Assembly: GCA_910577685.1 (NCBI GenBank)
Contig: CAJTOH010000005.1
Location: forward strand, 1-64,000
Length of the DNA stretch: 64,000 bases
Source: an uncultured Dorea sp.
GTDB taxonomy: Bacteria > Bacillota > Clostridia > Lachnospirales > Lachnospiraceae
Direction: 5' to 3'
Positions within the stretch are counted from its first letter, which is position 1. Each line of letters begins with the position of its first letter. The notes beneath the pieces were generated by a model. It searched no databases. It saw only the letters and a list, made by a program, of their open reading frames with translations, and had not been told where the DNA came from. Positions 8,946 through 22,404 of this stretch are shown here, one piece after another. The translations under genes were made by a program, and so were the position numbers.

Positions 8946-9768
8946 CGCCGTCAAATATACGGACGCCGTCTCTCCTTCTCTGCCTCGCAGCCTCAAACAT
9001 CAGCACCGAAGCCGCAACCGCCGCATTAAGCGACTCAACCTGCCCTTTCATCGGTATTTTTATATAAGTATCCGCCAACTCCGCAATCTCCTTGGTAAGA
9101 CCATTCCCTTCATTCCCGATCAGGAATGAACACGCTCCCCGGTAATCCTCCTCGTCATAATCACACTTCCCATCCAGATGCGCCGCATAAGTCCGGATTC
9201 CTCTCGCCTTCAGCGCCCTGACCGCGTCCGCCAGATTCTCGGTATAGCAGAAAGGCATCCGGTAAATCGAACCCATAGTGGAACGAATCGTCTTGGGATT
9301 ATAAATATCGACACATTCCTGCCCCATGATAATCCCTGTCACGCCGGCGCCTTCCGCCGTTCGGAAAATCGTCCCAAGGTTGCCGGGGTCCTGCAGGCGG
9401 TCCAACACGATAATATGCGGGAACTCTCCATGAGCCACTTCCTCCGGCCCATACTCCCTCCGCTTTGCAACGCAAAGGATCCCCTGCGGGGTCTTCGTAT
9501 CCGACACATAGTCAAATACGGTGTCCGACAATATCTCCACGACGGCCTGCTTCCCTCCTCCGTCCGGAAACCGCCGCACCGCGCCCCCGTCTTTTTTATA
9601 AAACGACTCCGACACATAGACTTCCTTTATCATCTCCGGCGGCGCTTCCCGGAACATCCGGATTCCCTCCACCAGAAATACCTTCTCTTCGTCTCTTGCC
9701 TTCCGCTTCTTCTTAAGATTCACCAAACGTTTTACTTTCGCGTTGGATGTACTTGTGATCTTGTCCAT
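8929..9768 (-). CDS. TrmH/SpoU-family RNA 2'-O-methyltransferase
   Basis: 279 residues. An N-terminal substrate-binding domain (about 1-95) is followed by the SPOUT knot. Motif 1 is LDRLQDPGNLGTIFRTAEG, motif 2 surrounds RSTMGSIYRMPF, and motif 3 is LIGNEGNGLTKE followed by IPMKGQVESLNAAVAASV. These bind SAM and the target ribose of rRNA or tRNA; RlmB-like 23S rRNA modification is likely but not certain. GGAGAAAGGGCAGG precedes the ATG. The last few codons lie inside the 50-bp repeat array, so the C-terminal tail (GAGRRR) may be repeat-derived. Confidence 0.9.
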   Translation of the reverse strand: MDKITSTSNAKVKRLVNLKKKRKARDEEKVFLVEGIRMFREAPPEMIKEVYVSESFYKKDGGAVRRFPDGGGKQAVVEILSDTVFDYVSDTKTPQGILCVAKRREYGPEEVAHGEFPHIIVLDRLQDPGNLGTIFRTAEGAGVTGIIMGQECVDIYNPKTIRSTMGSIYRMPFCYTENLADAVRALKARGIRTYAAHLDGKCDYDEEDYRGACSFLIGNEGNGLTKEIAELADTYIKIPMKGQVESLNAAVAASVLMFEAARQRRRDGVRIFDGAGRRR

Positions 9769-9881
9769 TCCTGCCCTTTCTCCTGCCGTCTATTTACAAA
9801 AAATACAAAAATATTTTCGGCAATATTTTTAAGTTACGCTATATTATATCCCATACTAATAATGAATACAACCGTTATAAA

Positions 9882-9950
9882 ATGAAAAGAAACCCGACGA
9901 GGCTGCCGGATTAAGGAAAAATCTACTTCCCCTAATCCGGCAGCCCCGTC
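9882..9950. terminator. Strong bidirectional hairpin terminator after the SDR gene
   Basis: Arms 9896-9913 and 9933-9950 pair over 18 nt with a single mismatch (GACGAGGCTGCCGGATTA). The minus-strand continuation is TTTCTTTTCATTTT, which suits termination of the SDR gene; the plus-strand continuation is TTAATTTTATTTT. It separates the SDR gene from the TrmH-family gene. Confidence 0.85.
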
Positions 9951-10008
9951 TTAATTTTATTTTCCTGCCCGTATCCGACAGAGCAGTCTCTCTAAGCGCA
10001 TCCGACGC

Positions 10009-10752
10009 CTACGCTCTCATCGCCCCGTCTACGGACAGAACCTCTCCTGTCACATAACTTGCCATATCGCTTGCAAGGAACAAGAACGCATTGGCAACAT
10101 CCTCCGGTTCGCCGATCCTGCGAAGCGGAATCGCCCCGATCATAGGCTGAATCATCTGCTCCGGCAGCGCCGCGACCATATCCGTTTTGGTAATCCCCGG
10201 CGCTACCGCATTTACCCGTATATTACTTGGCCCAAGCTCTCTTGCAAGGGAAAGGGTCATACCATTCACCGCAAATTTACTGGTCGGATATGCCACGCCG
10301 CCCGGCTGCCCGGAAATGCTGACCATAGAGCTTGTATTCAGGATACATCCACCGCCCTGTTCCCGCATGATGGCAACCGTCGGCTGGATCGTATTAAACA
10401 GCGCGTTGACGTTCAGCTTCATTACTTTCTCAAACTGTCCTTCCGCATAGTTCTCGACCTTCGTGCTGTCGGAGATACCCGCGTTATTTACCAGAATATC
10501 AATCCTTCCGAACCGGTCCTTAATCTTTGCGATTGCGGCCTTCACAGCCTCCGCATCCGAAAGATCCGGACAGTCTCCCGCTGCTTCCCAGTCCGGGTTT
10601 TCTTCCTTAAGCGAAGCAAGCGCCTTATCCACCGTCTCCTGTCTGGAACCGAACAATACGACTTTTGCGCCGTTCTCCAGATACTTCTTCACGATTGCGT
10701 AACCAATTCCTCTCGTGCCGCCCGTAACGACGGCAACCTTCCCTTTTAACAT
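10009..10752 (-). CDS. Short-chain dehydrogenase/reductase (FabG/BaiA-like)
   Basis: 247 residues of the classical SDR type: cofactor loop TGGTRGIG, NNAG, the catalytic Ser region NTSSMVS and YxxxK as YPTSK, ending in a VDGAMRA C-terminus. It reduces or oxidises a carbonyl/hydroxyl with NAD(P)H. The pattern NGAKVVLFGSRQETVDKAL reminds me of clostridial BaiA 3-alpha-hydroxysteroid dehydrogenases, but no other bile-acid gene is near; a 3-oxoacyl-ACP reductase role is equally possible. The start is at 10752, where AGGAGG lies 7 nt upstream; the longer frame from 10779 spans that site. It appears monocistronic, with a strong terminator downstream. Confidence 0.85.
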   Translation of the reverse strand: MLKGKVAVVTGGTRGIGYAIVKKYLENGAKVVLFGSRQETVDKALASLKEENPDWEAAGDCPDLSDAEAVKAAIAKIKDRFGRIDILVNNAGISDSTKVENYAEGQFEKVMKLNVNALFNTIQPTVAIMREQGGGCILNTSSMVSISGQPGGVAYPTSKFAVNGMTLSLARELGPSNIRVNAVAPGITKTDMVAALPEQMIQPMIGAIPLRRIGEPEDVANAFLFLASDMASYVTGEVLSVDGAMRA

Positions 10753-10875
10753 GTGACTTCCTCCTGTCTGTCCCGGCATATTTCCCGGCGGCGAGCATGG
10801 ATACCGAATATCTCCAAGCCTCCTTGGGCCATACCTTTATAGGACACTATTTTATCATAAACCACACTGCATGGT

Positions 10876-11565
10876 TTACACCTTAAACCGATACCCAACC
10901 CCCCATATCGTCTCAATATACTGAGGATTGGAGGTATCCATCTCCACCTTCTCCCGGATCTTCTTAATATGCACCGTCACCGTGGCAATATCCCCGATGG
11001 ACTCCATATCCCAGATCTCCCGGAACAGCTCCTCCTTCGTGTACACATGGTTCGGATGGCTTGCAAGGAAAGTAAGCAGGTCGAATTCCTTCGTGGTAAA
11101 CGTCTTCTCCTCCCCGTTAATCCATACCCGTCTCGCCGTCGTGTCGATCTTAAGCCCGCGGATCTCAATGACCTTATTCGCCTCCACCGCGCTCCCTGTC
11201 AGACGGTCATACCTTGCCAGATGCGCCTTCACCCGGGCCACCAACTCGCTGGGGCTGAACGGCTTCGTCATGTAATCATCCGCTCCAAGCCCCAGTCCCC
11301 GTATCTTGTCAATGTCGTCCTTCTTTGCCGAAACCATAATAATCGGCGTATTCTTCACATCCCTGACCTGACGGCAGATGTCGAACCCGTCCACCTTCGG
11401 CAACATCAGATCCAGAATGAACATATCATAATCTTCTTTCAGCGCCTTCTCAAGCCCGGTCTCACCGTCATTGGCAACCTCTACCTGAAAACCGCTCAGC
11501 TCAAGATAATCCTTTTCAAGATCTGCAATCGCCTCTTCGTCTTCCACAATCAAAATCTTACTCAT
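10876..11565 (-). CDS. OmpR/PhoB-family response regulator
   Basis: 229 residues. The receiver domain (1-120) has the acidic pocket (VEDEE), the phospho-acceptor Asp in FILDLMLPKVDGF and the Lys in MTKPFSPSEL. The C-terminal winged helix (about 135-229) contains FTTKEFDLLTFLASHPNHVY and ends WGVGYRFKV. The start at 11565 has AGGAGG 9 nt upstream. It overlaps the 3' end of its partner histidine kinase by 8 bp, so the two are coupled. The regulon is not evident from the window. Confidence 0.93.
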   Translation of the reverse strand: MSKILIVEDEEAIADLEKDYLELSGFQVEVANDGETGLEKALKEDYDMFILDLMLPKVDGFDICRQVRDVKNTPIIMVSAKKDDIDKIRGLGLGADDYMTKPFSPSELVARVKAHLARYDRLTGSAVEANKVIEIRGLKIDTTARRVWINGEEKTFTTKEFDLLTFLASHPNHVYTKEELFREIWDMESIGDIATVTVHIKKIREKVEMDTSNPQYIETIWGVGYRFKV

Positions 11566-13054
11566 ACACCGGTACCTCCTGATATTTTCTAAGGACAAAA
11601 TACATCGTCGTCCCCGTCTCTTCCCTGCTGGTCGCCCAGATCTTGCCGCCGTGCTCCTCGATAATCTTCTTCACGATCGAAAGCCCGATACCACTTCCGC
11701 CCTTGGATGAATTTCTCGAAGCGTCCGTCCGGTAAAAACGGTCGAATATATTAGGCAGGTCCTTCGCCGCAATGCCTCTTCCGTTATCCTCCAATTCGAC
11801 CTGCACAAAATCCCCCACGTCTTTCACCCTAAGGTTGATCTTTCCCTTAGGCTTATCCATATACTTCATAGAATTATTTACAATATTGTGAACCACGCGC
11901 TTGATCTGTTCCGCATCTGCAATAACCTTCACGCCCGCCTCCACATAATTAAAGTATCCGAACTCCACGCCTCTGGATTCCAGTTCCAGAGACAGATCCT
12001 CCGCGCAGTCCTCGAAATATGCATCTACAGACAGCGTATTAAAGTTATAGGGAATCCGGTTCGTGTCAATCTTGGTATACAGCGTCAGCTCATTGATCAG
12101 CGTGTCCATCTCGCTGGCCTTGTTGTAGATCGTCCGGATATAACGTTCCATCTTCTCCGGCGTGTCGGCAACCCCGTCCATAATCCCCTCCGCATACCCC
12201 TTAATCGCCGTGACAGGCGTCTTAAGGTCATGGGAAATATTACTGATAAGCTCTTTATTTTCCTTGTCGAATCTCAGCTTCTCCTCCGCGTTGTCCTGCA
12301 GCCGCTGCCGCATGTCTTCAAGGCTCCGGCACAGTTTTCCAAGCTCATCGTCCGCTTCCGCGCTGAGTTCAAAATCCAGATTGCCCTCCTTAATCTTCTG
12401 CGCCGCCGCCTGCATCTTCACAAGCGGACGCATTACGCCCCGGTAAATCCAGAGAATCAACACAGCCGCCGTCAGTACCAGCACCACGATAATTCCGACG
12501 ACTACTTCCATATAGAGCCTCTCGACCTCGGGAATCACGCCGCGTACATTTACGACCACAAAAGCGCTCCCTTCCTTCCCGTCAGGATAGCTAAAATCCA
12601 CCTGCTTCACAAGCGTCTGCACATCTCCGCCGAGATACAGCCCGTTCTCGGGTTCCAGCTCGGAAGCCCCGTATCCCGGAAGGTTGGCAATTACAGGTTC
12701 TGCCTCCTCCATGTCCGCCCCGACATAGATCAGCATATTTTCTTTGCGCACCAGCAGATACGCCTGCCTTTTTCTCAGCTTCTGGTTAAACTCCTCGAGA
12801 TATCTGGCGTCTTCCATCTTCCCCGGGTTATCCTCTACCATCTCGTCAAGTTCATGGTAAAACTTTTCCGTAAGCCTTGCCAAAACCGTGACAGAATTCG
12901 ACAGGCTCTCCGTCGTCATACCGGTAATCTCGTAAGTCTTCTCTATTGCGCTCATCTGATATTTGCCAAACAGGCATGCTATGGTAGCCGTCAGTAGAAT
13001 CGGGATCAAAATAACCGTCAGAAAAGCTATAATTAACCTTGTCTTTAACTTCAT
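11558..13054 (-). CDS. Sensor histidine kinase with HAMP domain
   Basis: 498 residues. Membrane helices at about 5-28 and 160-183 bracket an extracellular sensor loop of about 130 residues. A HAMP segment follows, then HisKA with the phospho-acceptor His near residue 276 (NISHDLKTPVTAIKGYAEG) and an HATPase domain with N-box (NNSMKYM), DNGRGI and GGSGIGLSIVKK. The start is placed at 13054, giving a GGGAGG at 7 nt; the ATG two codons upstream is only 1 nt from that site. It phosphorylates the adjacent OmpR-type regulator. The stimulus is unknown. Confidence 0.93.
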   Translation of the reverse strand: MKLKTRLIIAFLTVILIPILLTATIACLFGKYQMSAIEKTYEITGMTTESLSNSVTVLARLTEKFYHELDEMVEDNPGKMEDARYLEEFNQKLRKRQAYLLVRKENMLIYVGADMEEAEPVIANLPGYGASELEPENGLYLGGDVQTLVKQVDFSYPDGKEGSAFVVVNVRGVIPEVERLYMEVVVGIIVVLVLTAAVLILWIYRGVMRPLVKMQAAAQKIKEGNLDFELSAEADDELGKLCRSLEDMRQRLQDNAEEKLRFDKENKELISNISHDLKTPVTAIKGYAEGIMDGVADTPEKMERYIRTIYNKASEMDTLINELTLYTKIDTNRIPYNFNTLSVDAYFEDCAEDLSLELESRGVEFGYFNYVEAGVKVIADAEQIKRVVHNIVNNSMKYMDKPKGKINLRVKDVGDFVQVELEDNGRGIAAKDLPNIFDRFYRTDASRNSSKGGSGIGLSIVKKIIEEHGGKIWATSREETGTTMYFVLRKYQEVPVYE

Positions 13055-13094
13055 CTTCATGCCTCCCGCACAGCAATATAGAAAGTATAGCATG

Positions 13095-13122
13095 AAAAAG
13101 GACGCTTTACAGCAAAGCGTCC
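13095..13122 (-). terminator. Rho-independent terminator after metK
   Basis: On the minus strand GGACGCTTT, a 5-nt loop and AAAGCGTCC form a perfect 9-bp stem, directly followed by TTTTT. It lies 54 bp beyond the metK stop and 41 bp before the kinase start, insulating the two units. Confidence 0.9.
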
Positions 13123-13175
13123 ATAAACTTTTATAAAATTTTTATAAATAGTCTGACAACAAGTCATAACAAATT

Positions 13176-14363
13176 CTACAGATATTTCTTGAGGGTCTCG
13201 GCCTTATCCGTCTTCTCCCACGGCAGGTCCAGATCGGTACGTCCGAAATGCCCGTATGCGGCCGTCTGCTTGTAAATCGGCCTTCTCAGGTTAAGCATCT
13301 TTATAATTCCCGCCGGACGGAGGTCGAAATTCTCACGAATCATGTCTACCAGCTTCTCATTGCTGATCTTGCCGGTTCCGAATGTGTCAACCATGATCGA
13401 GGTCGGGTGTGCTACGCCGATTGCGTAAGACAACTGGATCTCACACTTCTTCGCCAGACCGGCCGCAACGATATTCTTTGCAACATAGCGCGCCGCATAT
13501 GCCGCCGAACGGTCTACCTTCGTGCAGTCCTTCCCGGAAAATGCGCCGCCGCCGTGGCGCGCCATACCGCCGTATGTATCTACGATAATCTTCCGGCCGG
13601 TAAGTCCGCTGTCGCCGTGAGGCCCGCCGATTACGAAACGTCCGGTAGGATTGATGAAGAACTTCGTGCCTTCGTCCACCATCTCCGCCGGGATTACAGC
13701 ATCGAAGACGTATTTGCGGATATCCTCATGAATCTGCTCCTGAGTAACCTCCGGGTCATGCTGGGTAGACAAAACTACCGCATCCAGACGTACCGGGATT
13801 CCTTCCTCATTGTATTCCACCGTTACCTGTGATTTGCCGTCCGGTCTTAAGTAAGGCAGCGTGCCGTCCTTCCTCACCTCCGCAAGCTTTCTGGAGAGCT
13901 TGTGCGCCAACGCAATCGGATAAGGCATCAGTTCCGGCGTCTCGTCAGACGCGTAACCGAACATCATACCCTGATCGCCTGCTCCAATAGCGGCAATCTC
14001 TTCTTCCGACATCTCGTTATTCTTTGCTTCCAGAGCCTTATCCACGCCCATGGCGATATCGCTTGACTGCTCGTCGATCGCCGTAAGTACGCCGCAGGTC
14101 TCCGCGTCAAATCCGTATTTTCCCCGCACATAGCCGATTTCCTTAATCGTATCTCTTACGATCTTCTGGATATCTACATATGCTTTCGTCGTAATCTCGC
14201 CCATGACCAGGACAATTCCTGTAGTTGTACTTGTCTCGCATGCCACGCGGCTCATAGGATCCTGCTCCATCAGTGCGTCAAGGATCGCATCCGAGATCTG
14301 GTCGCACATCTTATCCGGATGCCCTTCTGTTACTGATTCTGATGTGAATAAATGTCTTTCCAT
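13176..14363 (-). CDS. metK: S-adenosylmethionine synthetase
   Basis: Condenses ATP and methionine to SAM. 395 residues, full length. ATP-site motif [19 protein letters not shown] at the N-terminus, the [12 protein letters not shown] hexapeptide region and the [19 protein letters not shown] phosphate loop are all intact. The gene lies behind a SAM-I riboswitch with its own promoter and terminator, so it is transcribed only when SAM is low. It is a single-gene unit with a terminator 54 bp downstream. Confidence 0.98.
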   Translation of the reverse strand: MERHLFTSESVTEGHPDKMCDQISDAILDALMEQDPMSRVACETSTTTGIVLVMGEITTKAYVDIQKIVRDTIKEIGYVRGKYGFDAETCGVLTAIDEQSSDIAMGVDKALEAKNNEMSEEEIAAIGAGDQGMMFGYASDETPELMPYPIALAHKLSRKLAEVRKDGTLPYLRPDGKSQVTVEYNEEGIPVRLDAVVLSTQHDPEVTQEQIHEDIRKYVFDAVIPAEMVDEGTKFFINPTGRFVIGGPHGDSGLTGRKIIVDTYGGMARHGGGAFSGKDCTKVDRSAAYAARYVAKNIVAAGLAKKCEIQLSYAIGVAHPTSIMVDTFGTGKISNEKLVDMIRENFDLRPAGIIKMLNLRRPIYKQTAAYGHFGRTDLDLPWEKTDKAETLKKYL

Positions 14364-14496
14364 TTTGTTCCGCTCCTTTTCTTTGCTTCATGACAGCGTA
14401 CTTTCTCTTCGCCGACGGCCGCATGGAATCTGCGGGCGTCTCCTTCTTTCGCTGCGAATGATATATAAGATAGATTATCTGCGCATATGCTGCATG

Positions 14497-14528
14497 TAAA
14501 AAACAGCCCGCATTAAGCGGACTGTTTT
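14497..14528 (-). terminator. Expression-platform terminator of the metK riboswitch
   Basis: Minus strand ACAGTCCGC, a short loop and GCGGGCTGT form a stem (complement of 14503-14511 and 14517-14525, with one G-U pair), followed by TTTTTT. It lies 19 nt downstream of the SAM aptamer and about 135 nt before metK, the standard place for S-box transcription attenuation. Confidence 0.9.
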
Positions 14529-14546
14529 ATATCTTATAAACCAATC

Positions 14547-14645
14547 CTCTTATTGTTCGATTACTCGCTCAGGTTGGCACCTTCCCATCTTGGGGGTTGC
14601 CGCAGCTTCATAGATCCTTTGTATCTCCACTGCTCTGAATAAGAG
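14547..14645 (-). promoter_or_regulatory. SAM-I (S-box) riboswitch aptamer
   Basis: Read on the minus strand, the element starts CTCTTATTCAGAGCAG, continues with GATCTATGAAGCTGCGGCAACC, then AAGGTGCCAACCTGAGCGAG, and closes with CAATAAGAG pairing to the start (P1). AGAG, the GAAGC...GGCAACC core and AAGGTGCCAA are the conserved S-box signatures. SAM binding stabilises P1 and favours the downstream terminator, shutting off metK. The 378-bp gap between metK and the Fic gene is filled by this element, its promoter and its terminator. Confidence 0.96.
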
Positions 14646-14682
14646 AAAGTCTGCATGATTTAATTGTCTGTTTTCACATATG

Positions 14683-14711
14683 AATATAACCTATTTAAAG
14701 GAAGTTGTCAA
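14683..14711 (-). promoter_or_regulatory. Sigma-A promoter of the metK riboswitch transcript
   Basis: Minus strand TTGACA (complement of 14706-14711), 17-bp spacer, TATATT (complement of 14683-14688). The predicted start is about 30 nt before the first base of the S-box aptamer. Confidence 0.8.
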
Positions 14712-14741
14712 TATAGGATAAAGAAATGGGAAAATTTTCTT

Positions 14742-15422
14742 CTATTCCTGCAAGGGCGGGAACTCAATGCCGTCAATGCAGTTCTCATATAAAAACTGCT
14801 TAATCTCGCCCATGTCATTAGATTCATAAAACTCAATCAGCATTTTCGTAAAAGTCGGCTGTAATTCGATAGGAACCGAGATAATCCCGCATCCGTTTGC
14901 AATCATATCATGATTTCCCGCCAACATGGACGTCCGTTTGTTGCCGTCCAAAAACATCTGCTTGCGCACAAGATACAGCATCATAGTAAGCGCCCTGTCT
15001 GTCGGGCTATCTATCGAATTAACTTCTGCCATCTCCTCTTTGATTTGTGATTCGATAGGCATATCCGGCTTCCATGTCGTACCGCCGATACTCACTGGCA
15101 CATTGCGCAGATATCCGGCCCGGATAATCAGATTATCACCGCCCACATACTGATTGATTTTGCATACAAACGGATAATCTGTGGGATAGTCCAGCGTATC
15201 CAGCACAAACTGCCATGCATGCTTCAGATTATTCACAGCTACAATATCCGACACATTAACTCCCTGAACACTCATTCCATTATAAATCGCTTCCGTATCG
15301 GGATAGGTCACAGCCAGCCCTTCCAATCTAGCGCTCTTCCAGATATAATCTACTATATTCCGTTTTGCAACAAAAATATTCTCTTCCCGCGTCATTCGAT
15401 ATTTTGTTTCCAAACCAGTCAC
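14742..15422 (-). CDS. Fic-family protein with degenerate active-site motif
   Basis: 226 residues. The Fic core motif HxFx(D/E)GN(G/K)RxxR appears as QMFLDGNKRTSM (155-166): D159, G160, N161 and R163 are kept, but the catalytic His is Gln155 and the last Arg is Met166. Near the N-terminus SARLEG (30-35) matches the inhibitory helix (S/T)xxxE(G/N), whose Glu blocks ATP gamma-phosphate binding in self-inhibited Fic proteins. Canonical AMP transfer therefore looks unlikely; it may bind nucleotide, act in reverse or serve another role. The start is GTG at 15422 with AGAGGA 7 nt upstream; TTG at 15413 is an alternative. No antitoxin gene is adjacent. Confidence 0.85.
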   Translation of the reverse strand: MTGLETKYRMTREENIFVAKRNIVDYIWKSARLEGLAVTYPDTEAIYNGMSVQGVNVSDIVAVNNLKHAWQFVLDTLDYPTDYPFVCKINQYVGGDNLIIRAGYLRNVPVSIGGTTWKPDMPIESQIKEEMAEVNSIDSPTDRALTMMLYLVRKQMFLDGNKRTSMLAGNHDMIANGCGIISVPIELQPTFTKMLIEFYESNDMGEIKQFLYENCIDGIEFPPLQE

Positions 15423-15484
15423 CCTCTATTCCTCTGTTTCTGCCATCAATCATAACAAAAAAAACGCCGCATATCAATAGACTA

Positions 15485-17338
15485 TTATGACGAAGTAGCG
15501 GAGTTCGGGTGCGATGCGGAAAATGCCGTAATCGCGTCGATAAACTTCTGCCCGTATTTATGGAACTTATTTTCCCCGACTCCGGAGACCGCCAGCATCT
15601 CCTGCTTGTTCCCCGGCATCTTTACGCACATTTCAATCAAAGTCTTGTCATTAAATATTATATACGGCGGCATTCCCGTCTCCTTTGCAATCGTAAGCCG
15701 CAGCCGCCGCAGCTCTTCAAACAGCTTATAACCCGCGCTTGTGAGGGAATCCGTACTCCTTGCCTTCTTCCCGCCGGACGCCGGCGTCTCCTTTTCCTCT
15801 GCCTTCCGAATCATAACCCGCGCGTCTTCCCTCTTAAGCCCGCTGATGTCGCCCATCCGGAGAACAGGGTATTCCCCGCTTGTCCGGACAATATAGCCGT
15901 CCCGCTCTAACTGGTCGATCAGCAGATGAATATCCTTCTCCTTCATATGTTCAAGCGCGCCGTAGGACCGATACCCATTCGCCCCCACTTCCCTTATACG
16001 GGCGCGGTTCGCTCCAAGCAGCGTACCGATTACAATACTCTGTCCGAACCGGCCCTTTGTTTCCGCGATACAGTTAATGACCCATTTCGCCTCAGTAGTC
16101 ATATCCACCTCGGCGTAATCCCGGTGGCAGTTTCCACAGTTATCGCAAGGGACGGCCGCCCGTTCGCCGAAGTATTCCAGTATGTAATTCCTGAGGCAGG
16201 ACGTTGCCTTGCAGTACCCCTCCATAACCTGAAGCCTGCGTGCGTCCCTCTGGCGGATCAGCTCGACGTCCTCGGCGTCCATCTCCTCGAATTCCTTCTT
16301 CTCAAGCAGGAACTTATTAATCATAACATCCTGCGCGGAAAACAGCAGAATACACTGTGAATTCTCCCCGTCGCGTCCTGCGCGCCCTGCTTCCTGATAG
16401 TAGTTCTCCATGCTCTGAGGCATATTATAGTGAATCACGTACCGTACGTTAGACTTGTCGATTCCCATGCCGAACGCATTGGTCGCCACTACCACGGACG
16501 CCCTGTCGTAGATAAAATCGTCCTGATTATTCTTACGCGTCTGATTGTCAATCCCCGCATGGTAACTTGTTACAGGCACGCCCCGTCCGGACAGAGTCTC
16601 AAACAAGGAATCCACATTCTTACGCGTCGCGCAATATATGATGCCGCTCTCTTCGGGGTGCTTGTCGATATAGTCTACCACGAATTCATCCTTCTTTTTC
16701 CCGGCCAGATGCTCCACACGGTAATACAGGTTCTCTCTGTCGAATCCAGTCACGGTAATATTGGGATGATCAAGCTTTAAGATGCACTCAATGTCCGTCT
16801 TTACCTCCGCCGTCGCCGTTGCTGTAAATGCGCTTACAATGGGGCGCTTCGGCAAACGGCCGATAAAATCTACGATTTTCAGATAACTGGGCCTGAAATC
16901 CTGCCCCCACTGGGAGATACAGTGCGCCTCGTCCACCGTAACCATAGAAATCTCTCCGTTTATCGCAAAACGAAGAAACCGGTCGCTCTCCAGTCTCTCC
17001 GGCGCAACATAGATAATCTTGTATACCCCCTTTGCCGCAAGATCAAGAGCTTTCGATATCTGTGTCTCCGTCAGGGAGGAATTGATGAATGCGGCGCGGA
17101 TTCCGGCTTCATTTAATGATTTGACCTGATCCTGCATTAAAGAAATCAACGGTGAAATTACCAGAGTAATACCGGGAAGAAGTAACGCAGGGACTTGATA
17201 ACAGATGGATTTGCCTGCGCCTGTAGGCATAATTGCCAAAGAATCCCTTCCGGATAGGATTGACCGGATAATGTCCTCTTGTCCTGTACGGAAGGCGGCA
17301 TATCCGAAGTATCTTTTTAATATATCCACAGCGTTCAT
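15485..17338 (-). CDS. recQ: ATP-dependent DNA helicase RecQ
   Basis: 617 residues. Helicase motif 0 region (FGYAAFRTGQ), Walker A (MPTGAGKSICYQ), DEAH box (TVDEAHCISQWG) and the C-terminal helicase domain with YYQEAGRAGRDG are followed by the RecQ zinc/winged-helix region (CDNCGNC, Cys cluster about residues 370-395) and a C-terminal HRDC domain (about 540-610). It unwinds DNA in recombination and fork repair. The start at 17338 has AGGAGG 11 nt upstream; the longer frame from 17401 has no ribosome binding site and extends beyond the usual RecQ N-terminus. Confidence 0.94.
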   Translation of the reverse strand: MNAVDILKRYFGYAAFRTGQEDIIRSILSGRDSLAIMPTGAGKSICYQVPALLLPGITLVISPLISLMQDQVKSLNEAGIRAAFINSSLTETQISKALDLAAKGVYKIIYVAPERLESDRFLRFAINGEISMVTVDEAHCISQWGQDFRPSYLKIVDFIGRLPKRPIVSAFTATATAEVKTDIECILKLDHPNITVTGFDRENLYYRVEHLAGKKKDEFVVDYIDKHPEESGIIYCATRKNVDSLFETLSGRGVPVTSYHAGIDNQTRKNNQDDFIYDRASVVVATNAFGMGIDKSNVRYVIHYNMPQSMENYYQEAGRAGRDGENSQCILLFSAQDVMINKFLLEKKEFEEMDAEDVELIRQRDARRLQVMEGYCKATSCLRNYILEYFGERAAVPCDNCGNCHRDYAEVDMTTEAKWVINCIAETKGRFGQSIVIGTLLGANRARIREVGANGYRSYGALEHMKEKDIHLLIDQLERDGYIVRTSGEYPVLRMGDISGLKREDARVMIRKAEEKETPASGGKKARSTDSLTSAGYKLFEELRRLRLTIAKETGMPPYIIFNDKTLIEMCVKMPGNKQEMLAVSGVGENKFHKYGQKFIDAITAFSASHPNSATSS

Positions 17339-17506
17339 GTGAGTTATTTCCTCCTTTATTGCTATCGAATCAGAAGGGTATCTTCGATATCTATTGTCCA
17401 TGGGATGTACGGAATTATATGAATAATGTTAGAATACTTCCAGAAACATAGCAATGATAATGCTTATATCGGATATTTTTACTTCCGTGATAAGTGTTCG
17501 GTCAGA

Positions 17507-17565
17507 AAAAAAGAAATTCTTATGACTGCCGGGAACCCTTCTATCCTTAAAAAGCTTCCCGACAG
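17507..17565 (-). terminator. Terminator downstream of lacZ
   Basis: Minus strand CTGTCGGGAA (complement of 17556-17565) and TTCCCGGCAG (complement of 17526-17535) form a 10-bp stem with one G-U pair and a 20-nt loop. It is followed by the T-rich stretch AATTTCTTTTTTT (complement of 17507-17519). It lies 45 bp beyond the lacZ stop. Confidence 0.75.
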
Positions 17566-17609
17566 CCTTTTGAATGAAATATGCCGCCGTTCAACCGGCC
17601 CGGAAATGG

Positions 17610-21485
<3,876 letters not shown>

Positions 21486-21493
<8 letters not shown>

Positions 21494-22376
21494 TTTTATC
21501 ACCGCTCACTTTCATCTGAATCAGGGACAGCACTGCAACCATAATAAAGATTGCATAGGATACGGTCGCCGCATATCCGAAATCAGGCGCATATTTGAAG
21601 GACAGGTTATATATGTACTGTGATATCGTCGTCGTACTTCCGCCCGGACCTCCGCTTGTAATATTTACTACCTCGTCAAATAATTGCAGCGTGCCTGTTG
21701 TTGACATGATCGCCGTCAGCAGTATCACCGGTTTAAGCAGGGGAATGGTAATATAACGGAAGTTCTGCCATGCATTTGCGCCGTCAATCCTTGCCGCCTC
21801 ATAGATTCCTTCATCAATATTCTGCAGGCTGGACAGATAAAAAATCATATTATAGCCTGTCCACCGCCAGGTTATGGCCATGATAATCACTACTTTTGCC
21901 CAGAATGTGTCAAGAAGCCACGGAATCGGTTCCTGAATCAAATGAAGCGCCGCAAGGGCTTTATTTACCACTCCGTCTACGGCAAACATACTTTTAAATA
22001 ACAGCGAATACGCTACCAGCGACGTCACGCAGGGCACAAAAATAGCGGTACGGAAAAATCCCCGGAAACGCAGCTTAGGATTATTCAGCATTGAGGAAAT
22101 CACCAATGCCAGAACCAGCATAATCGGAACCTGTATCACAAAATATAAAATGGTATTTTTCGTACTACTGATAAAAACCGGATCACCGAACAGCCTTATA
22201 TAATTTTCCAGTCCTGCAAACTCTGTGACCATTCCCTTACCTTTCTGCAGGGACATGATAAACGCGTGTATCATAGGCCATAAAGTCAGCCACAAAAACA
22301 ATACGATGGAGGGGATTACAAATCCCCAACCATTGACTTGAAGCCGGAAGCCTCCGGCTCTTTTCTTTTTCTCCAT
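21486..22376 (-). CDS. Carbohydrate ABC transporter permease (MalF/LacF-like)
   Basis: 296 residues with six predicted membrane helices. EAA loop: EAARIDGANAWQNFRYITIP. First permease of a CUT1 sugar importer. The start at 22376 (MEKKKRAGG) has GGAGA 8 nt upstream; the in-frame ATG five codons earlier overlaps that site. The gene follows the binding-protein gene by 28 bp and overlaps the second permease, consistent with a single transcript starting before the binding protein. Confidence 0.93.
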
Positions 22377-22404
22377 TGCTTGTCTCTCCATCTCTTCCGA
22401 AAAT

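Noticed and set aside
10009..10752. SDR gene as a bile-acid (bai) gene
   Set aside because: Resemblance to BaiA is from memory and shared by many FabG-like SDRs; no other bai gene is in the window.
11888..12997. Plus-strand frame of 369 codons
   Set aside because: Fully antisense to the histidine kinase gene, whose domains and ribosome binding site are clear. A shadow of its codon use.
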